Of a DNA stretch of 64,000 nt, positions 35,430-44,202 are shown piece by piece (position 1 is the first letter of the stretch; every line of letters begins with the position of its first letter). The position numbers were made by a program, and so were the translations under genes. Under the pieces are notes generated by a model, which had not been told where the DNA came from, did no database searches, and was given only the letters and a program-made list of their open reading frames with translations. This stretch comes from a virus. The DNA lies in the IMG/VR virus record IMGVR_UViG_3300027852_000040, positions 1 to 64,000 of that record; one strand, written 5' to 3'.

Positions 35430-36776
35430 ATGGCACTAGAATTGCTAATTAAAATAAGTGATGAGATTGGTGAAACTGTAAAAAATTTAGATGAAGTTTC
35501 TGAGAAATTATCAGATTTAGAAGATAAGCAAGATGAACAAACAGAAAGTTCAGAAAAAAGTAATAAAAAGCAATCATTAGGATGGTTAGGTTTAGGATTA
35601 ATTGCTGGTGCTACAATATTAGGAATTGCTAAACATTCAGCAATTGCGTCATTGTATATGAATGATTTTAGTGACGCATTTGGGTACTTAATTGATGAAA
35701 TCATAACTCCGGCTGAGCCATTACTACAAAAAGCATCTGATCTTTTGTGGGAATTAGGGGATAGGTTTGAAAAATTACCAGAACCAATTAAAAAGGTATC
35801 ATCTGGATTGTTTTTAATTGGTGGTGGGGTTGGTGCTCTTGCTGCTGGATTTGCTGTATTAAAGGGTTTAGGTATAACTACATTATTTAGTGGAATGTCA
35901 TCTGCAATTATGGGAATTCCTATGTCACTTACTACTGCTGTTACAGCTGTAGGTGCTGGAGCAGTGGCAATTGGTCTTGCTGTAGGATTGGCTGGGATGA
36001 AGGTAATAGATATGGTTGGAGGTTTTGATAAAATTGGTAAGTGGGCGGATGATTTTGCCACAAAAAATCCTGTTGCTAAAGCGTTGATAGATGCAATATT
36101 AGATCCCATTGCTACTACCGGTGTAATACTCTTAGATATTGTTAGGGGAGATTGGGATAAAATTCCTGAGCATATGGAGTATATGAATGAAAAACTGAAG
36201 GATAATTTAAATTTAATAAAAGATACAATTTATAATGGATTTACTAACATATTTAGAGACACGTTTGATAGTGTAACAAATTCATTAGCAGATTTAATCA
36301 TAAGCACAGATACATACTTTAACGAATTATCAGATAACTTTAAAGATTGGGCTACAAATATGGTAGACTCATTCTTAGAAGGTATAAGTGATTTACCTAT
36401 AAAATTATCAAACTTCTTGCGAGACGGAATACACGAACATTTAAGTTGGTTACCAGAGTGGGCAAGTGGGGCGATTGGATTAAGTCCAACTTTAATACAA
36501 ATTGGTGAAATGGTGCCACAATCTATACAGGAAGGTATAGAGTCTAGTCCATTGGATGTTAATCCAAAGGTTAATCAATCTAATATCAATAAATCAATGA
36601 TTGATAACATAAATGGTGGAGGAATGGGTAATGGAAACGGTAAGGAAGTTAATATTGAAATTAAACCAAATATTCATTTACATGATATGAAAGTATCTAA
36701 TGATTTCGATATAAGTGATTTAGCTAATAAACTATCCAGTTATTGGAAAAATGATATTAGGAGGAGTGTTGGGTAA
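35430..36776 (+). CDS. Tape measure protein
   Basis: 448 residues. N-terminal coiled coil (VKNLDEVSEKLSDLEDKQD), hydrophobic segments near 50-66 and 128-195 (LFLIGGGVGALAAGFAVL), then amphipathic helices and a Gly/Asn linker near the C-terminus. This is short for a tape measure; at about 1.5 angstroms per residue it predicts a tail near 65-70 nm. GGAGG precedes the ATG, and the stop overlaps the next start. Confidence 0.75.
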   Translation: MALELLIKISDEIGETVKNLDEVSEKLSDLEDKQDEQTESSEKSNKKQSLGWLGLGLIAGATILGIAKHSAIASLYMNDFSDAFGYLIDEIITPAEPLLQKASDLLWELGDRFEKLPEPIKKVSSGLFLIGGGVGALAAGFAVLKGLGITTLFSGMSSAIMGIPMSLTTAVTAVGAGAVAIGLAVGLAGMKVIDMVGGFDKIGKWADDFATKNPVAKALIDAILDPIATTGVILLDIVRGDWDKIPEHMEYMNEKLKDNLNLIKDTIYNGFTNIFRDTFDSVTNSLADLIISTDTYFNELSDNFKDWATNMVDSFLEGISDLPIKLSNFLRDGIHEHLSWLPEWASGAIGLSPTLIQIGEMVPQSIQEGIESSPLDVNPKVNQSNINKSMIDNINGGGMGNGNGKEVNIEIKPNIHLHDMKVSNDFDISDLANKLSSYWKNDIRRSVG

Positions 36777-39145
36777 TGGGATATATATACACACTTGTTA
36801 CATCTCCATCTGATGATTCACTATCAATCTTTGATGTATCAACTCCAAGTTCACCAACATTAGAAGGTGTAATAAGTGGTAGTGGTTCACCAAATTATTT
36901 AAATGGTGTAAGAAATATAGATGTGGTTGGTAATTATGCATATGTTTCAGCTTATAATGATAATTCATTAACTATTATTGATATATCAGATCTATCCACA
37001 CCAACCTTTGTTGGTAAAATTTCAGGTGCTGGAAGTCCAAATTATTTAAGTGGAATAATGGACGCTAAAGTAGTTGGAGATTATGCTTATACTGTATCTA
37101 ATTTTGATAATTCATTATCAATTTTTAATATATCAACTCCTAGTAATCCAACTTTAGTGGGTGAAATACATGGAGCTGGAAGTCCTAATTATTTAGATGG
37201 AGCGAGAAGTATAGAAATAGTTGGTAATTATGCATATGTTGCAGCTTTTAATGATAATTCTTTAACTATTATTAATATATCAAATCCAAGTTCACCAACC
37301 TTTGCTGGTAAAATTTCAGGTATTGGAAGTCCAAATTATCTAGGTGGACCACAAGATGTAAGTATTGTTGGTGATTACGCTTATGTTGTATCTTATAATG
37401 ATAATGCATTAACTGTTATTAATATATCATCTCCTTCTACTCCATTACAAGTAGGTGAAATTGATGGTGCTGGTTATCCGAATTATTTAGGTGAAGCAAG
37501 AAGTATAGATGTAATTGGTGATTATGCTTATATTACATCTAATCTTGATAATGCTTTAGTTATCTTTGATATATCATCTCCCACTACACCAACACTTAAA
37601 GGATCAATAGATGGTGCGGGAAGTCCGAATTATTTAAGTGGTGCACAGGGAGCAAAGGTTGTTGGTAATTATGCATATGTTGCATCTTATGTTGATGATG
37701 CATTAACTATCTTTAATATATCAAATCCTTTTAATATAACACATGTTGGTGAAATTTATGGATATGGTAGTCCTAATTATTTAAATGGTGCTCATGATTT
37801 ATTTACAATAGTATATGGTAAACCATCAACTTTTCAATATCTCACAATGAATCCAGATCCAGCTAAGGTTACACAAGAAGTAGATTTTGAAACTAAATTA
37901 TGGGATGATATTGATGATATTGCTATAGCTAATGTAGCTGTAAATTTATATGATGGATTAGTAGTAATAGGTACAGCAATTACTAATGCATCTGGTATTG
38001 CAACATTTAGTTCACTTTCATTTACTGAATTATCTAAAACATTAAAGGTATACTTTTCTGGTAATGATACATATTCTAGTAATACGTTAGAAGATACTTT
38101 TACATTTAATAAATGTGATACTATTTTATCAAATTTTATAATAAATCCAGATGAAACTTATGTGGGTGAAACTATAAATTTCTCATCTACACTTAATACA
38201 GAATTTGGTGAAGCGATTATTGGTAAAACTGTTAGATTATATAATATAACATTGGCATCAGATTTGGATACAGATTTAACAGATGTTAATGGTAGAATGA
38301 GTATTGATAAAACTTTTACGTATGAATTAATAAATGTATTTAAATGTATATTCGATAATACATCTATATACAATACATCTGAGAGTGATGAAAAGGTTTT
38401 AGTAATATCATCCGTTGCAGGTGTTAATATGACACTTGGTGTAAATACTAATACTGTAGAAGTATTAGAACCAGTAGAATGTACAGTAAGATTATGGAGA
38501 GGTGATACGGGTGACCCATTATCAAATAAATATATTGAGCTTAAAGATAATAGTACTGGAGTAGTATATGGTTCTGGATATACTGATTCCAGTGGTTATT
38601 TGTGTAGATATATACAATTTGAGATACCAGTTGTATATAATATAGTAGCATATTGGTCAGGAGATGGTTGGTCTGATCCTGTTACATCAACTAAAGTAGT
38701 AATAACGGTTAGAGATCCAATTGATCCTGGTGCTGAAGCAACACCGGAGGATTACATTTACATTTCTAAAACTGGAGGCGTTGATAAAATTTATCTAATA
38801 GTAGATAATGTAATAGAAAACATTGTTAGGGAACCTTATGTAATAGATCCAGCAAATAAGAATCAGTCTAAGATTAGAGATAAAGGTAAATGTAAATTAA
38901 GATTTGCTATATCAGGATGGGTATTAAGTGACACATATAAGGATGAATTGGAGACTGCTGTAAAAACATGGTACTCAGAAGAGAGTGGCAATGGGCCGAT
39001 TTTGTTAAATCTTCCTAGTCAAAATATTTATACTTGTGTGGCATCATATTTAGATATTAATGAATTACCTGATAGAGAAGGTAGATATGAGTATTTATTA
39101 GAATTATTGGAAGGAAGGATTACTGTGGGTGCGGAAGATGACTAA
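36776..39145 (+). CDS. Tail protein with seven-bladed LVIVD-type beta-propeller and Ig-like domains
   Basis: Residues 1 to about 345 contain seven units of about 55 residues sharing GSPNYLxGA, VVGNYAYV and DNALTIFNIS motifs, with the first strand probably closing onto the last. Two or three Ig-like domains (Big_3 style: TNASGIATFSSLSF, TDVNGRMSID) cover about 350-640. The last 140 residues (KTGGVDKIYLIVDNVIENIV ... LLNLPSQNIYTCVASYLDI) resemble a tail-tip domain and couple to the next two genes. It is a probable host-recognition protein. Confidence 0.8.
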   Translation: MGYIYTLVTSPSDDSLSIFDVSTPSSPTLEGVISGSGSPNYLNGVRNIDVVGNYAYVSAYNDNSLTIIDISDLSTPTFVGKISGAGSPNYLSGIMDAKVVGDYAYTVSNFDNSLSIFNISTPSNPTLVGEIHGAGSPNYLDGARSIEIVGNYAYVAAFNDNSLTIINISNPSSPTFAGKISGIGSPNYLGGPQDVSIVGDYAYVVSYNDNALTVINISSPSTPLQVGEIDGAGYPNYLGEARSIDVIGDYAYITSNLDNALVIFDISSPTTPTLKGSIDGAGSPNYLSGAQGAKVVGNYAYVASYVDDALTIFNISNPFNITHVGEIYGYGSPNYLNGAHDLFTIVYGKPSTFQYLTMNPDPAKVTQEVDFETKLWDDIDDIAIANVAVNLYDGLVVIGTAITNASGIATFSSLSFTELSKTLKVYFSGNDTYSSNTLEDTFTFNKCDTILSNFIINPDETYVGETINFSSTLNTEFGEAIIGKTVRLYNITLASDLDTDLTDVNGRMSIDKTFTYELINVFKCIFDNTSIYNTSESDEKVLVISSVAGVNMTLGVNTNTVEVLEPVECTVRLWRGDTGDPLSNKYIELKDNSTGVVYGSGYTDSSGYLCRYIQFEIPVVYNIVAYWSGDGWSDPVTSTKVVITVRDPIDPGAEATPEDYIYISKTGGVDKIYLIVDNVIENIVREPYVIDPANKNQSKIRDKGKCKLRFAISGWVLSDTYKDELETAVKTWYSEESGNGPILLNLPSQNIYTCVASYLDINELPDREGRYEYLLELLEGRITVGAEDD

Positions 39146-39512
39146 AATAGGTTTTAAGAATAATGATACATCTGTAATATATTATTTTAATGTTGAATCA
39201 TTTAAGAAAACAGTAAATAAAGGAGGACGTCTACAAACTCCACGTCCAGGTCATACTCAATCAAAATTAATAGATAGAGGTAGAGTAAAGGAAAAAATTA
39301 TATTAAGAGGTTCTATTAGTAGTTTTAGTGATAAGAATACATTTGAGCAAATGTGTACAACTTGGTGGGAAAATGGTGGATATGTGACTATTATAAAAGG
39401 AACTTATTCGTGGGATGGTGTTGTTACTAATGCAACTATTAATTGGGATGTTGGTCAATGGGAATATTTTGATTGGAATGTAACATTTGAAGTTGGTGAG
39501 GTGTCAACATAA
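39138..39512 (+). CDS. Distal tail protein-like (Dit-like) small protein
   Basis: 124 residues from ATG 39138, overlapping the previous stop; an in-frame GTG at 39129 also exists. Contains LQTPRPGHTQSKLIDRGRVKEKIILRGSI and TWWENGGYVTIIKG, a beta-sandwich-like pattern seen in tail-tip ring proteins. The assignment rests on order after the tape measure and on size. Confidence 0.5.
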   Translation: MTKIGFKNNDTSVIYYFNVESFKKTVNKGGRLQTPRPGHTQSKLIDRGRVKEKIILRGSISSFSDKNTFEQMCTTWWENGGYVTIIKGTYSWDGVVTNATINWDVGQWEYFDWNVTFEVGEVST

Positions 39513-40741
39513 TGTCTAGTAGTGGATATAACTTTTACATAGAAGGTAATTATGTAGATGCTATGGATATTAAAATATCAATTAAGCGTAATCAATCTTC
39601 ACGTTTAGAATGTAATATTTATAATCCAGAAAGTGCTATAATTAGCTTATTAGTTGAAAATAGTAGAGTATTATGTAAAGATTCACTTGGAAATAGTATA
39701 TTTGGTGGTTATATTAAAGATTCACTTGATTCAGATAATGATAATGTATATGAAATTGTTGCATTTGATGGTAGTAAAATGTTAATGGATAGGATTCAAG
39801 AAAATAAGACATCATATAGCGGTATAAATCCATCTACTATTGTAACTGATATAAATGATAGCATATTAACACTTGGTACAATTAATAGTGGAGAAGTTAT
39901 AACTATTGATTTACAAAATATTACTAAATTAGAAAATATTGCGCGTATAACTGATATTTGTGGTTATTATTGGTATGTAACATTTACTACTAGTGGTGGG
40001 AATGTGCCAACTAATTTCACTCTTAATTTTACTGAAAGTAAAGGATCTGTTATAGCTGATACCTTAGTGTTAAATTCAAATATATTTAATTCCAAATCTG
40101 GTAAAAGTGAAGTTGCTAATTCAGTAGTAGCTTTGGGAAAAGAAACTGCCGGAATAAAGATAAAAAGTAAACAATATTTTGCAACAAATGTGTATACATA
40201 TCTAACTTCTGATTTAGCATCATATGATTCAGTAGTTTATGTAAATGATACTGTTAATTTTCCAAATAGTGGTACACTAAGAATTGGTATAGAAGAAATG
40301 ACATTTACTAAAACTGGAGGAACTACTTTTAGTGTAAGTAGATCTGTACCATATTCACATTCAAATGGAATTTATGTATTTGATGGACAATATACTCCAA
40401 GTAGTCCACAATTTGGATCATCAATAGCTGAATTTGGGATATTAGAAACGTTTATTGAAGATACTGATATAACATTACAGGATTCATTAGATGCATTATC
40501 GTTAAATACACTATTATCATCTTATACTCAAAATGATTATATGAAATTTGAACGTCTCATTAGTGTAGATCAATACGTAATTGGTGATACTTTAACAATT
40601 TGGGACGAAGATGAGGTAAGTAGTATAGAACAGGAAGTTAAATCTGTACTATATATGTCAGAATTTGATATAGTAATGTATGAAGTGGGATATTTACCTG
40701 ATCAATTTCACCAAATTAGAATTAGAAAGGAAGTGAATTAA
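39512..40741 (+). CDS. Tail hub protein (baseplate/Tal-like)
   Basis: 409 residues. The start (YNFYIEGNYVDAMDIKISIKRNQ, ...ECNIYNPESAI) and GGYIKDS, VAFDGSKMLMDRI resemble gp27/gp44-like hub proteins, which adopt a phospholipase-like fold of several beta domains. A late beta section (TYLTSDLASYDSVVYVNDTVNFP) looks inserted. GAGGTG upstream of the ATG. It would form the tail tip with the propeller and Dit-like proteins. Confidence 0.65.
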   Translation: MSSSGYNFYIEGNYVDAMDIKISIKRNQSSRLECNIYNPESAIISLLVENSRVLCKDSLGNSIFGGYIKDSLDSDNDNVYEIVAFDGSKMLMDRIQENKTSYSGINPSTIVTDINDSILTLGTINSGEVITIDLQNITKLENIARITDICGYYWYVTFTTSGGNVPTNFTLNFTESKGSVIADTLVLNSNIFNSKSGKSEVANSVVALGKETAGIKIKSKQYFATNVYTYLTSDLASYDSVVYVNDTVNFPNSGTLRIGIEEMTFTKTGGTTFSVSRSVPYSHSNGIYVFDGQYTPSSPQFGSSIAEFGILETFIEDTDITLQDSLDALSLNTLLSSYTQNDYMKFERLISVDQYVIGDTLTIWDEDEVSSIEQEVKSVLYMSEFDIVMYEVGYLPDQFHQIRIRKEVN

Positions 40742-40742
40742 A

Positions 40743-41003
40743 GTGTTAAAGTCAAATGGAATAAATAAAAATGAATTTTTATCCACATATGCTGAAATTC
40801 ATTCATTTATAATAGGAATTGCACATGGATTAGCTATTATTTGTAAAATTAAAGACTTAGAACGTATAAATATGTGGAATGATGAAGTTAAAGGTGAATA
40901 TCATTACTCGTGTGGAGGATTTATATTGGGACATATAATTGAATATATATTAGTATCAATATTTATTGGTATGATATTTAAAGAATTGGGTGGATTGTTA
41001 TAA
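40743..41003 (+). CDS. Small membrane protein
   Basis: 86 residues, GTG start with GGAAGTGA upstream. One C-terminal membrane segment (GFILGHIIEYILVSIFIGMIF) and a weakly hydrophobic N-terminal helix (HSFIIGIAHGLAIICK). It could be a holin-like or tail-tip membrane protein; no family recognised. Confidence 0.6.
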   Translation: MLKSNGINKNEFLSTYAEIHSFIIGIAHGLAIICKIKDLERINMWNDEVKGEYHYSCGGFILGHIIEYILVSIFIGMIFKELGGLL

Positions 41004-41489
41004 ATGATTTCATATGAATCTAATATAAAAGAATTAATTGATAAATATAGTAAATTTAAGGAACAAATGATCGATGATATCCTTGATATATTAACTGATG
41101 GTCTTGATAAATGGGCCGAAGTGTGTGCAGATATTATATCAAAGGAATGTACAAATGAGGGAAATTTATTGTCATCCATTTATACTGATCCACGAGATAA
41201 ATATAATCAACGAGGGGAAATTCAATCAGATTATGCTGAATACGTTAATTATTCAACTGGTCCACACTTTCCACCAGTTAATGTAATTAAAGATTGGGCA
41301 CATCTTAGATTAGGGATAACAGATCCTAAGGAATTAGATAAAGTAGCTTGGTCAATATGTAGAAAGATTTCAATAAGTGGAACTAAAGGACATTACTTTT
41401 TCGAATCAGGTGTAATTGAAGCAGAAAATGTAATAGTAAGAAAAATTAAAGAATTGGAGAATAAGTACAATGAAGACTATGAAGAATGA
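41004..41489 (+). CDS. HK97 gp10-like head-tail completion protein
   Basis: 161 residues. YAEYVNYSTGPHFPPVNVIKDW is the signature layout of this family (YxxYVExGTxPHxPPxxxI), followed by helices and GTKGHYFFESGV. Found normally between connector and tube genes, here displaced to the end of the tail module. Confidence 0.75.
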   Translation: MISYESNIKELIDKYSKFKEQMIDDILDILTDGLDKWAEVCADIISKECTNEGNLLSSIYTDPRDKYNQRGEIQSDYAEYVNYSTGPHFPPVNVIKDWAHLRLGITDPKELDKVAWSICRKISISGTKGHYFFESGVIEAENVIVRKIKELENKYNEDYEE

Positions 41490-41589
41490 AAATAAGAATG
41501 ATGATAAAAATGGTAAATTTGATAGTAAAATAATTGGTCATCAGATAACATATGTTGTAAATACCATTCGTGAATCAATGGATAAATAA
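41470..41589 (+). CDS. Minigene, 39 residues
   Basis: MKTMKNENKNDDKNGKFDSK then IIGHQITYVVNTIRESMDK. It overlaps the previous gene by 20 bases and its stop overlaps the next start (TAATG), a coupled arrangement. No ribosome site beyond coupling; function unknown. Confidence 0.45.
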   Translation: MKTMKNENKNDDKNGKFDSKIIGHQITYVVNTIRESMDK

Positions 41590-41780
41590 TGAGTGATATT
41601 GATAATGATAATAACGTTAATTATATAGAGGATATAACTAGAATTCTCATGCAAATAATCGTAACTATCGTTATATTAGGAATATCATCTTATATTTTAA
41701 TTAATGGACAATATTCAGATGATATAACCAAGTGGTGCACATTTGCAATTGGTGCTATATTAGGATATTGGGTTAGATGA
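41589..41780 (+). CDS. Small membrane protein, holin-like
   Basis: 63 residues with two predicted membrane segments: ILMQIIVTIVILGISSYILI and WCTFAIGAILGYWV. Acidic short N-terminus. Size and topology fit class II holin-like or phage small membrane proteins. It is the last gene of the tail module before convergent minus-strand genes. Confidence 0.6.
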   Translation: MSDIDNDNNVNYIEDITRILMQIIVTIVILGISSYILINGQYSDDITKWCTFAIGAILGYWVR

Positions 41781-41812
41781 GTGATGTAATTATATCTAAC
41801 ACTATTACACTT
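41779..41812. terminator. Bulged hairpin between convergent genes
   Basis: AGTGATGTAAT (41780-41790) pairs with ATTACACT (41804-41811), with a two-base bulge, in the 24-base gap between convergent genes. It could terminate both transcripts. The stem is short, so confidence is modest. Confidence 0.4.
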
Positions 41813-42440
41813 TCTCAATTTTATCACTACTAACTTTATACATAACAGTAGTACTCATATTTACATCAATTGAATTTTTTAAGTCCATTATTAATTCTAT
41901 TATAGTTGAATTATGATATACATTATCTGGTGATATTACTACAATATATTCATCTACATACATTGTCTTAAGTTGAACAATATTATCATTAATCCATTTT
42001 TCCATTTCAATGCTTGGTGTATTCATGGATAGAATTTCGATATACTTTAGTTCTAAATTCATTAAACTTGTATGATAATCCGCCGCTAACCCCAAATTTA
42101 ACAATTCTCTATTTATACTCTTTACTTCTTCTAAATTAGTATTCTTCCTTTTACCAGTTAAGTTACCATTACCAACTCTCACTTCAGTTGTATTCCATTT
42201 TTCATCTTTATAATCAACGTAATATTTTCTATTATATATACGTTGAGCGATTTTAGCACATTCATCTTTACAATATTTATGTTTACCAGTTGGTAATATT
42301 TCTCCACATATTGCACAATGACTCCACAATTTTACTTTCCCACTACAAAATTTACATAAAACTCTTTCTCTCTTAGTAAGTGGTTCACCACATTTACAAT
42401 ATAAGCCATTATATGTATTACTATCTTCCATTGTTATCAT
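41805..42440 (-). CDS. Zinc-finger protein of unknown function
   Basis: 211 residues. Two cysteine pairs sets: CKCGEPL...CKFC and CAICGEIL...CKDEC in the first 60 residues, the layout of paired treble-clef or zinc-ribbon units seen in HNH-associated proteins. The C-terminal part is helical/beta with no known motif. GGTGTAAA precedes the ATG. Last gene of a minus-strand operon of small zinc-binding proteins. Confidence 0.65.
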   Translation of the reverse strand: MITMEDSNTYNGLYCKCGEPLTKRERVLCKFCSGKVKLWSHCAICGEILPTGKHKYCKDECAKIAQRIYNRKYYVDYKDEKWNTTEVRVGNGNLTGKRKNTNLEEVKSINRELLNLGLAADYHTSLMNLELKYIEILSMNTPSIEMEKWINDNIVQLKTMYVDEYIVVISPDNVYHNSTIIELIMDLKNSIDVNMSTTVMYKVSSDKIEKV

Positions 42441-42441
42441 T

Positions 42442-42870
42442 TTACACCATAAGATTTCTAATTTCTTCTAATATGATTAAAAATTTACCACGCATTTTTA
42501 TATTATTATAATAATGTGAAGTAATATATAAGCAAGCATTTATCACATTATCAGTATACATGGATGGAATCATTATATCTAACATCTCCCTACCAATCTT
42601 CATCTTAATCCATAACTCATCACTTTTTCCTCTACTTGATTGAATATTAGGATAAGGTTTAGTGGTATATTCTTCTACTAATTTTAATGCCTTTACTTTA
42701 TCTATCTTACCATTATTATAACAACTTCTAGTAATCATTTGTCTTAATTGAATAGATGAAGTAGACCTACCTGATCTATTAAGTGATGCTATAGCTTTTC
42801 GAATTACTATATCAAATTCATCTGTTTCATTAATGACGAATTTCACGTCATCTTTGTATTTTTTTTTCAT
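42442..42870 (-). CDS. Helical protein of unknown function
   Basis: 142 residues, basic and mostly helical (IVIRKAIASLNRSGRSTSSIQLRQMI), suggesting nucleic-acid binding. GGAGGATTAAT lies upstream, inside the end of the preceding minigene. It is 1 base from the zinc-finger gene downstream. No family recognised. Confidence 0.65.
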   Translation of the reverse strand: MKKKYKDDVKFVINETDEFDIVIRKAIASLNRSGRSTSSIQLRQMITRSCYNNGKIDKVKALKLVEEYTTKPYPNIQSSRGKSDELWIKMKIGREMLDIMIPSMYTDNVINACLYITSHYYNNIKMRGKFLIILEEIRNLMV

Positions 42871-42875
42871 ATCTA

Positions 42876-43037
42876 TTAATCCTCCAACTCATCTGGTATA
42901 AGACATTCTACATCAAAGTAATACTTATTAAACATCTTCGGACATTCATCACTCCTACCAGCACATTTAAGTTCATCTACTCCACCAACATCTCTATATA
43001 TATGTATAACACACTTATTACATTTTAATTTCATCAT
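42876..43037 (-). CDS. Small cysteine-rich protein A, 53 residues
   Basis: MMKLKCNKCVIHIYRDVGG then a CAGRSDECPK segment and FDVECLIPDE. Five cysteines can form a zinc site. It is a paralogue of the protein at 43363-43521: both share KCV, DExxCxGRxDECPK and FDVxCLxP. GAGG lies upstream of the ATG pair. Probably an early regulatory or anti-host peptide, but this is inference. Confidence 0.7.
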   Translation of the reverse strand: MMKLKCNKCVIHIYRDVGGVDELKCAGRSDECPKMFNKYYFDVECLIPDELED

Positions 43038-43053
43038 ATTAACTAACCTCTAT

Positions 43054-43239
43054 TTATCCACTCAATTCTATCCTATAAACTATTGGCTCTAACCAAGATA
43101 TTAACACATGACATTCATCTACTACCTTAGTTTCTATATTTATACTATTTTTTGGAATAGTTACAACTTCACTAGTTTCACAAACAGTCATCTTTACTAT
43201 ATATTTATTACTTGTTTCAGGATTATTACACTTTTCCAT
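43054..43239 (-). CDS. Small protein of unknown function, 61 residues
   Basis: MEKCNNPETSNKYIVKMTVC continues with a beta-rich segment to VYRIELSG. AAGGAG lies 10 bases upstream. It is the first gene after the promoter motif at 43272, ahead of cysteine-rich protein A. No family recognised. Confidence 0.6.
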   Translation of the reverse strand: MEKCNNPETSNKYIVKMTVCETSEVVTIPKNSINIETKVVDECHVLISWLEPIVYRIELSG

Positions 43240-43271
43240 TTCTACATTCTCCTTGAATTTTATTTTTATTA

Positions 43272-43316
43272 TATATAATATATATACAATTAATCATACA
43301 TTAATCTTTTGGTGAA
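43272..43316 (-). promoter_or_regulatory. Recurrent minus-strand promoter motif, copy 2
   Basis: Minus-strand reading CACCAAAAGATTAATGTATG then ATTAATTGTATATATATTATA, near-identical to the copy at 43552. It serves the operon 43239 to 41805. Confidence 0.7.
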
Positions 43317-43325
43317 TACACTACA

Positions 43326-43345
43326 TCCTTGAAATGTATATTGAA
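43326..43345 (+). promoter_or_regulatory. Recurrent plus-strand promoter motif, copy 6, with no gene in front
   Basis: TCCTTGAAATGTATATTGAA points into the minus-strand minigene at 43363. It looks like the leftover half of a duplicated divergent promoter region (compare 43552-43623). It could also give an antisense RNA. Confidence 0.5.
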
Positions 43346-43362
43346 TTCACTATTAGAAATGT

Positions 43363-43521
43363 TTAACAAAATTCTACTGGTTCAAGACAATCTACATCAA
43401 AGCAACATAAATTTACATCTTTCGGACATTCATCCTTTCTACCAACACAACGAATTTCATCCTCCTTTCCAAATCCTCTAATTACACACACAACACATTT
43501 TTCATTTTTTAATTTCATCAT
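43363..43521 (-). CDS. Small cysteine-rich protein B, 52 residues
   Basis: MMKLKNEKCVVCVIRGFGKE then CVGRKDECPK and CCFDVDCLEPVEFC; eight cysteines, more than its paralogue at 42876. AAAGGATGTGT lies upstream. It is a single-gene unit behind its own promoter motif (43552). The pair arose by local duplication that included the promoter. Confidence 0.7.
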   Translation of the reverse strand: MMKLKNEKCVVCVIRGFGKEDEIRCVGRKDECPKDVNLCCFDVDCLEPVEFC

Positions 43522-43551
43522 TACACACATCCTTTTAATTTTTTATTATAT

Positions 43552-43596
43552 AATATATATATACAATTAATCGCATATCAATCTTTTGGTGAATAC
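43552..43596 (-). promoter_or_regulatory. Recurrent minus-strand promoter motif, copy 3
   Basis: Minus-strand reading CACCAAAAGATTGATATGCG then ATTAATTGTATATATATATT. It stands back to back with the plus-strand motif at 43603, giving a divergent control region of about 120 bases. Confidence 0.7.
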
Positions 43597-43602
43597 ACTA
43601 CA

Positions 43603-43623
43603 TCCTTGAATTATATATCGAAT
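43603..43623 (+). promoter_or_regulatory. Recurrent plus-strand promoter motif, copy 7
   Basis: TCCTTGAATTATATATCGAA, followed 8 bases later by GGAGG and then the ATG at 43645. The ribosome site so close behind means the start of transcription must be within about 15 bases of the AT core, a useful constraint on what the motif is. Confidence 0.6.
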
Positions 43624-43644
43624 ACATAATGGAGGACAAATAAT

Positions 43645-44190
43645 ATGCCAGATTTTCCATCGTCAACGGCTTCAAAAGCCACAATAAAAGATGCAATGAC
43701 TGAACAAGGTTACACCGATACTAGGGCGGGTAACATTGATAATATAGATGCTGCGGTATCAACTAGAGCTGCACCCACTGATATTCTATTAGATATTGGT
43801 GAAAAGGTAGATGGTGCTAAGACTGGAGAAATTTTAACACTAGAAACGCCAGTAGAGGGTGTTGCTGAATTTTTAGCAGCTGACACATATCCAAAAACTG
43901 TTATACTTGCAACAAAAGAGATTGGTAAACCATTTTACCTAAATTCATTGATAGATTTAACAGAATTAGTTGGTACAAATGAAGTAACAGTAAAAGAATC
44001 TGCTAAATTAACTAGTGGTGGATCATATGTTGAATATGCTTCAGCCGATTATGAAGGACCACAGGGAGAACCATTGCTAAAAGTTATTTCAATGGAAGCA
44101 ATTCATGGAATACAATTAGAATTAACAATGGATGCTGCACCATCAGTTGATACTGATATAGAATTTAATGTCTTTGTTGGTAAGAAGTAG
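43645..44190 (+). CDS. Virion protein, fibre-connector-like
   Basis: 181 residues. The N-terminal YTDTRAGNIDNIDAAVSTRA segment is common in phage structural proteins that attach fibres or decorate tails. The rest is a beta domain (EFLAADTYPKTVIL ... LTSGGSYVEYASAD ... IQLELTMDAAPS). The C-terminal two thirds are paralogous to the next protein. GGAGG upstream. Confidence 0.65.
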   Translation: MPDFPSSTASKATIKDAMTEQGYTDTRAGNIDNIDAAVSTRAAPTDILLDIGEKVDGAKTGEILTLETPVEGVAEFLAADTYPKTVILATKEIGKPFYLNSLIDLTELVGTNEVTVKESAKLTSGGSYVEYASADYEGPQGEPLLKVISMEAIHGIQLELTMDAAPSVDTDIEFNVFVGKK

Positions 44191-44202
44191 TATTAGTAAT
44201 AG

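Noticed and set aside
35411-36109. Long minus-strand frame opposite the tape measure
   Set aside because: No ribosome site; lies wholly over a well-supported gene.
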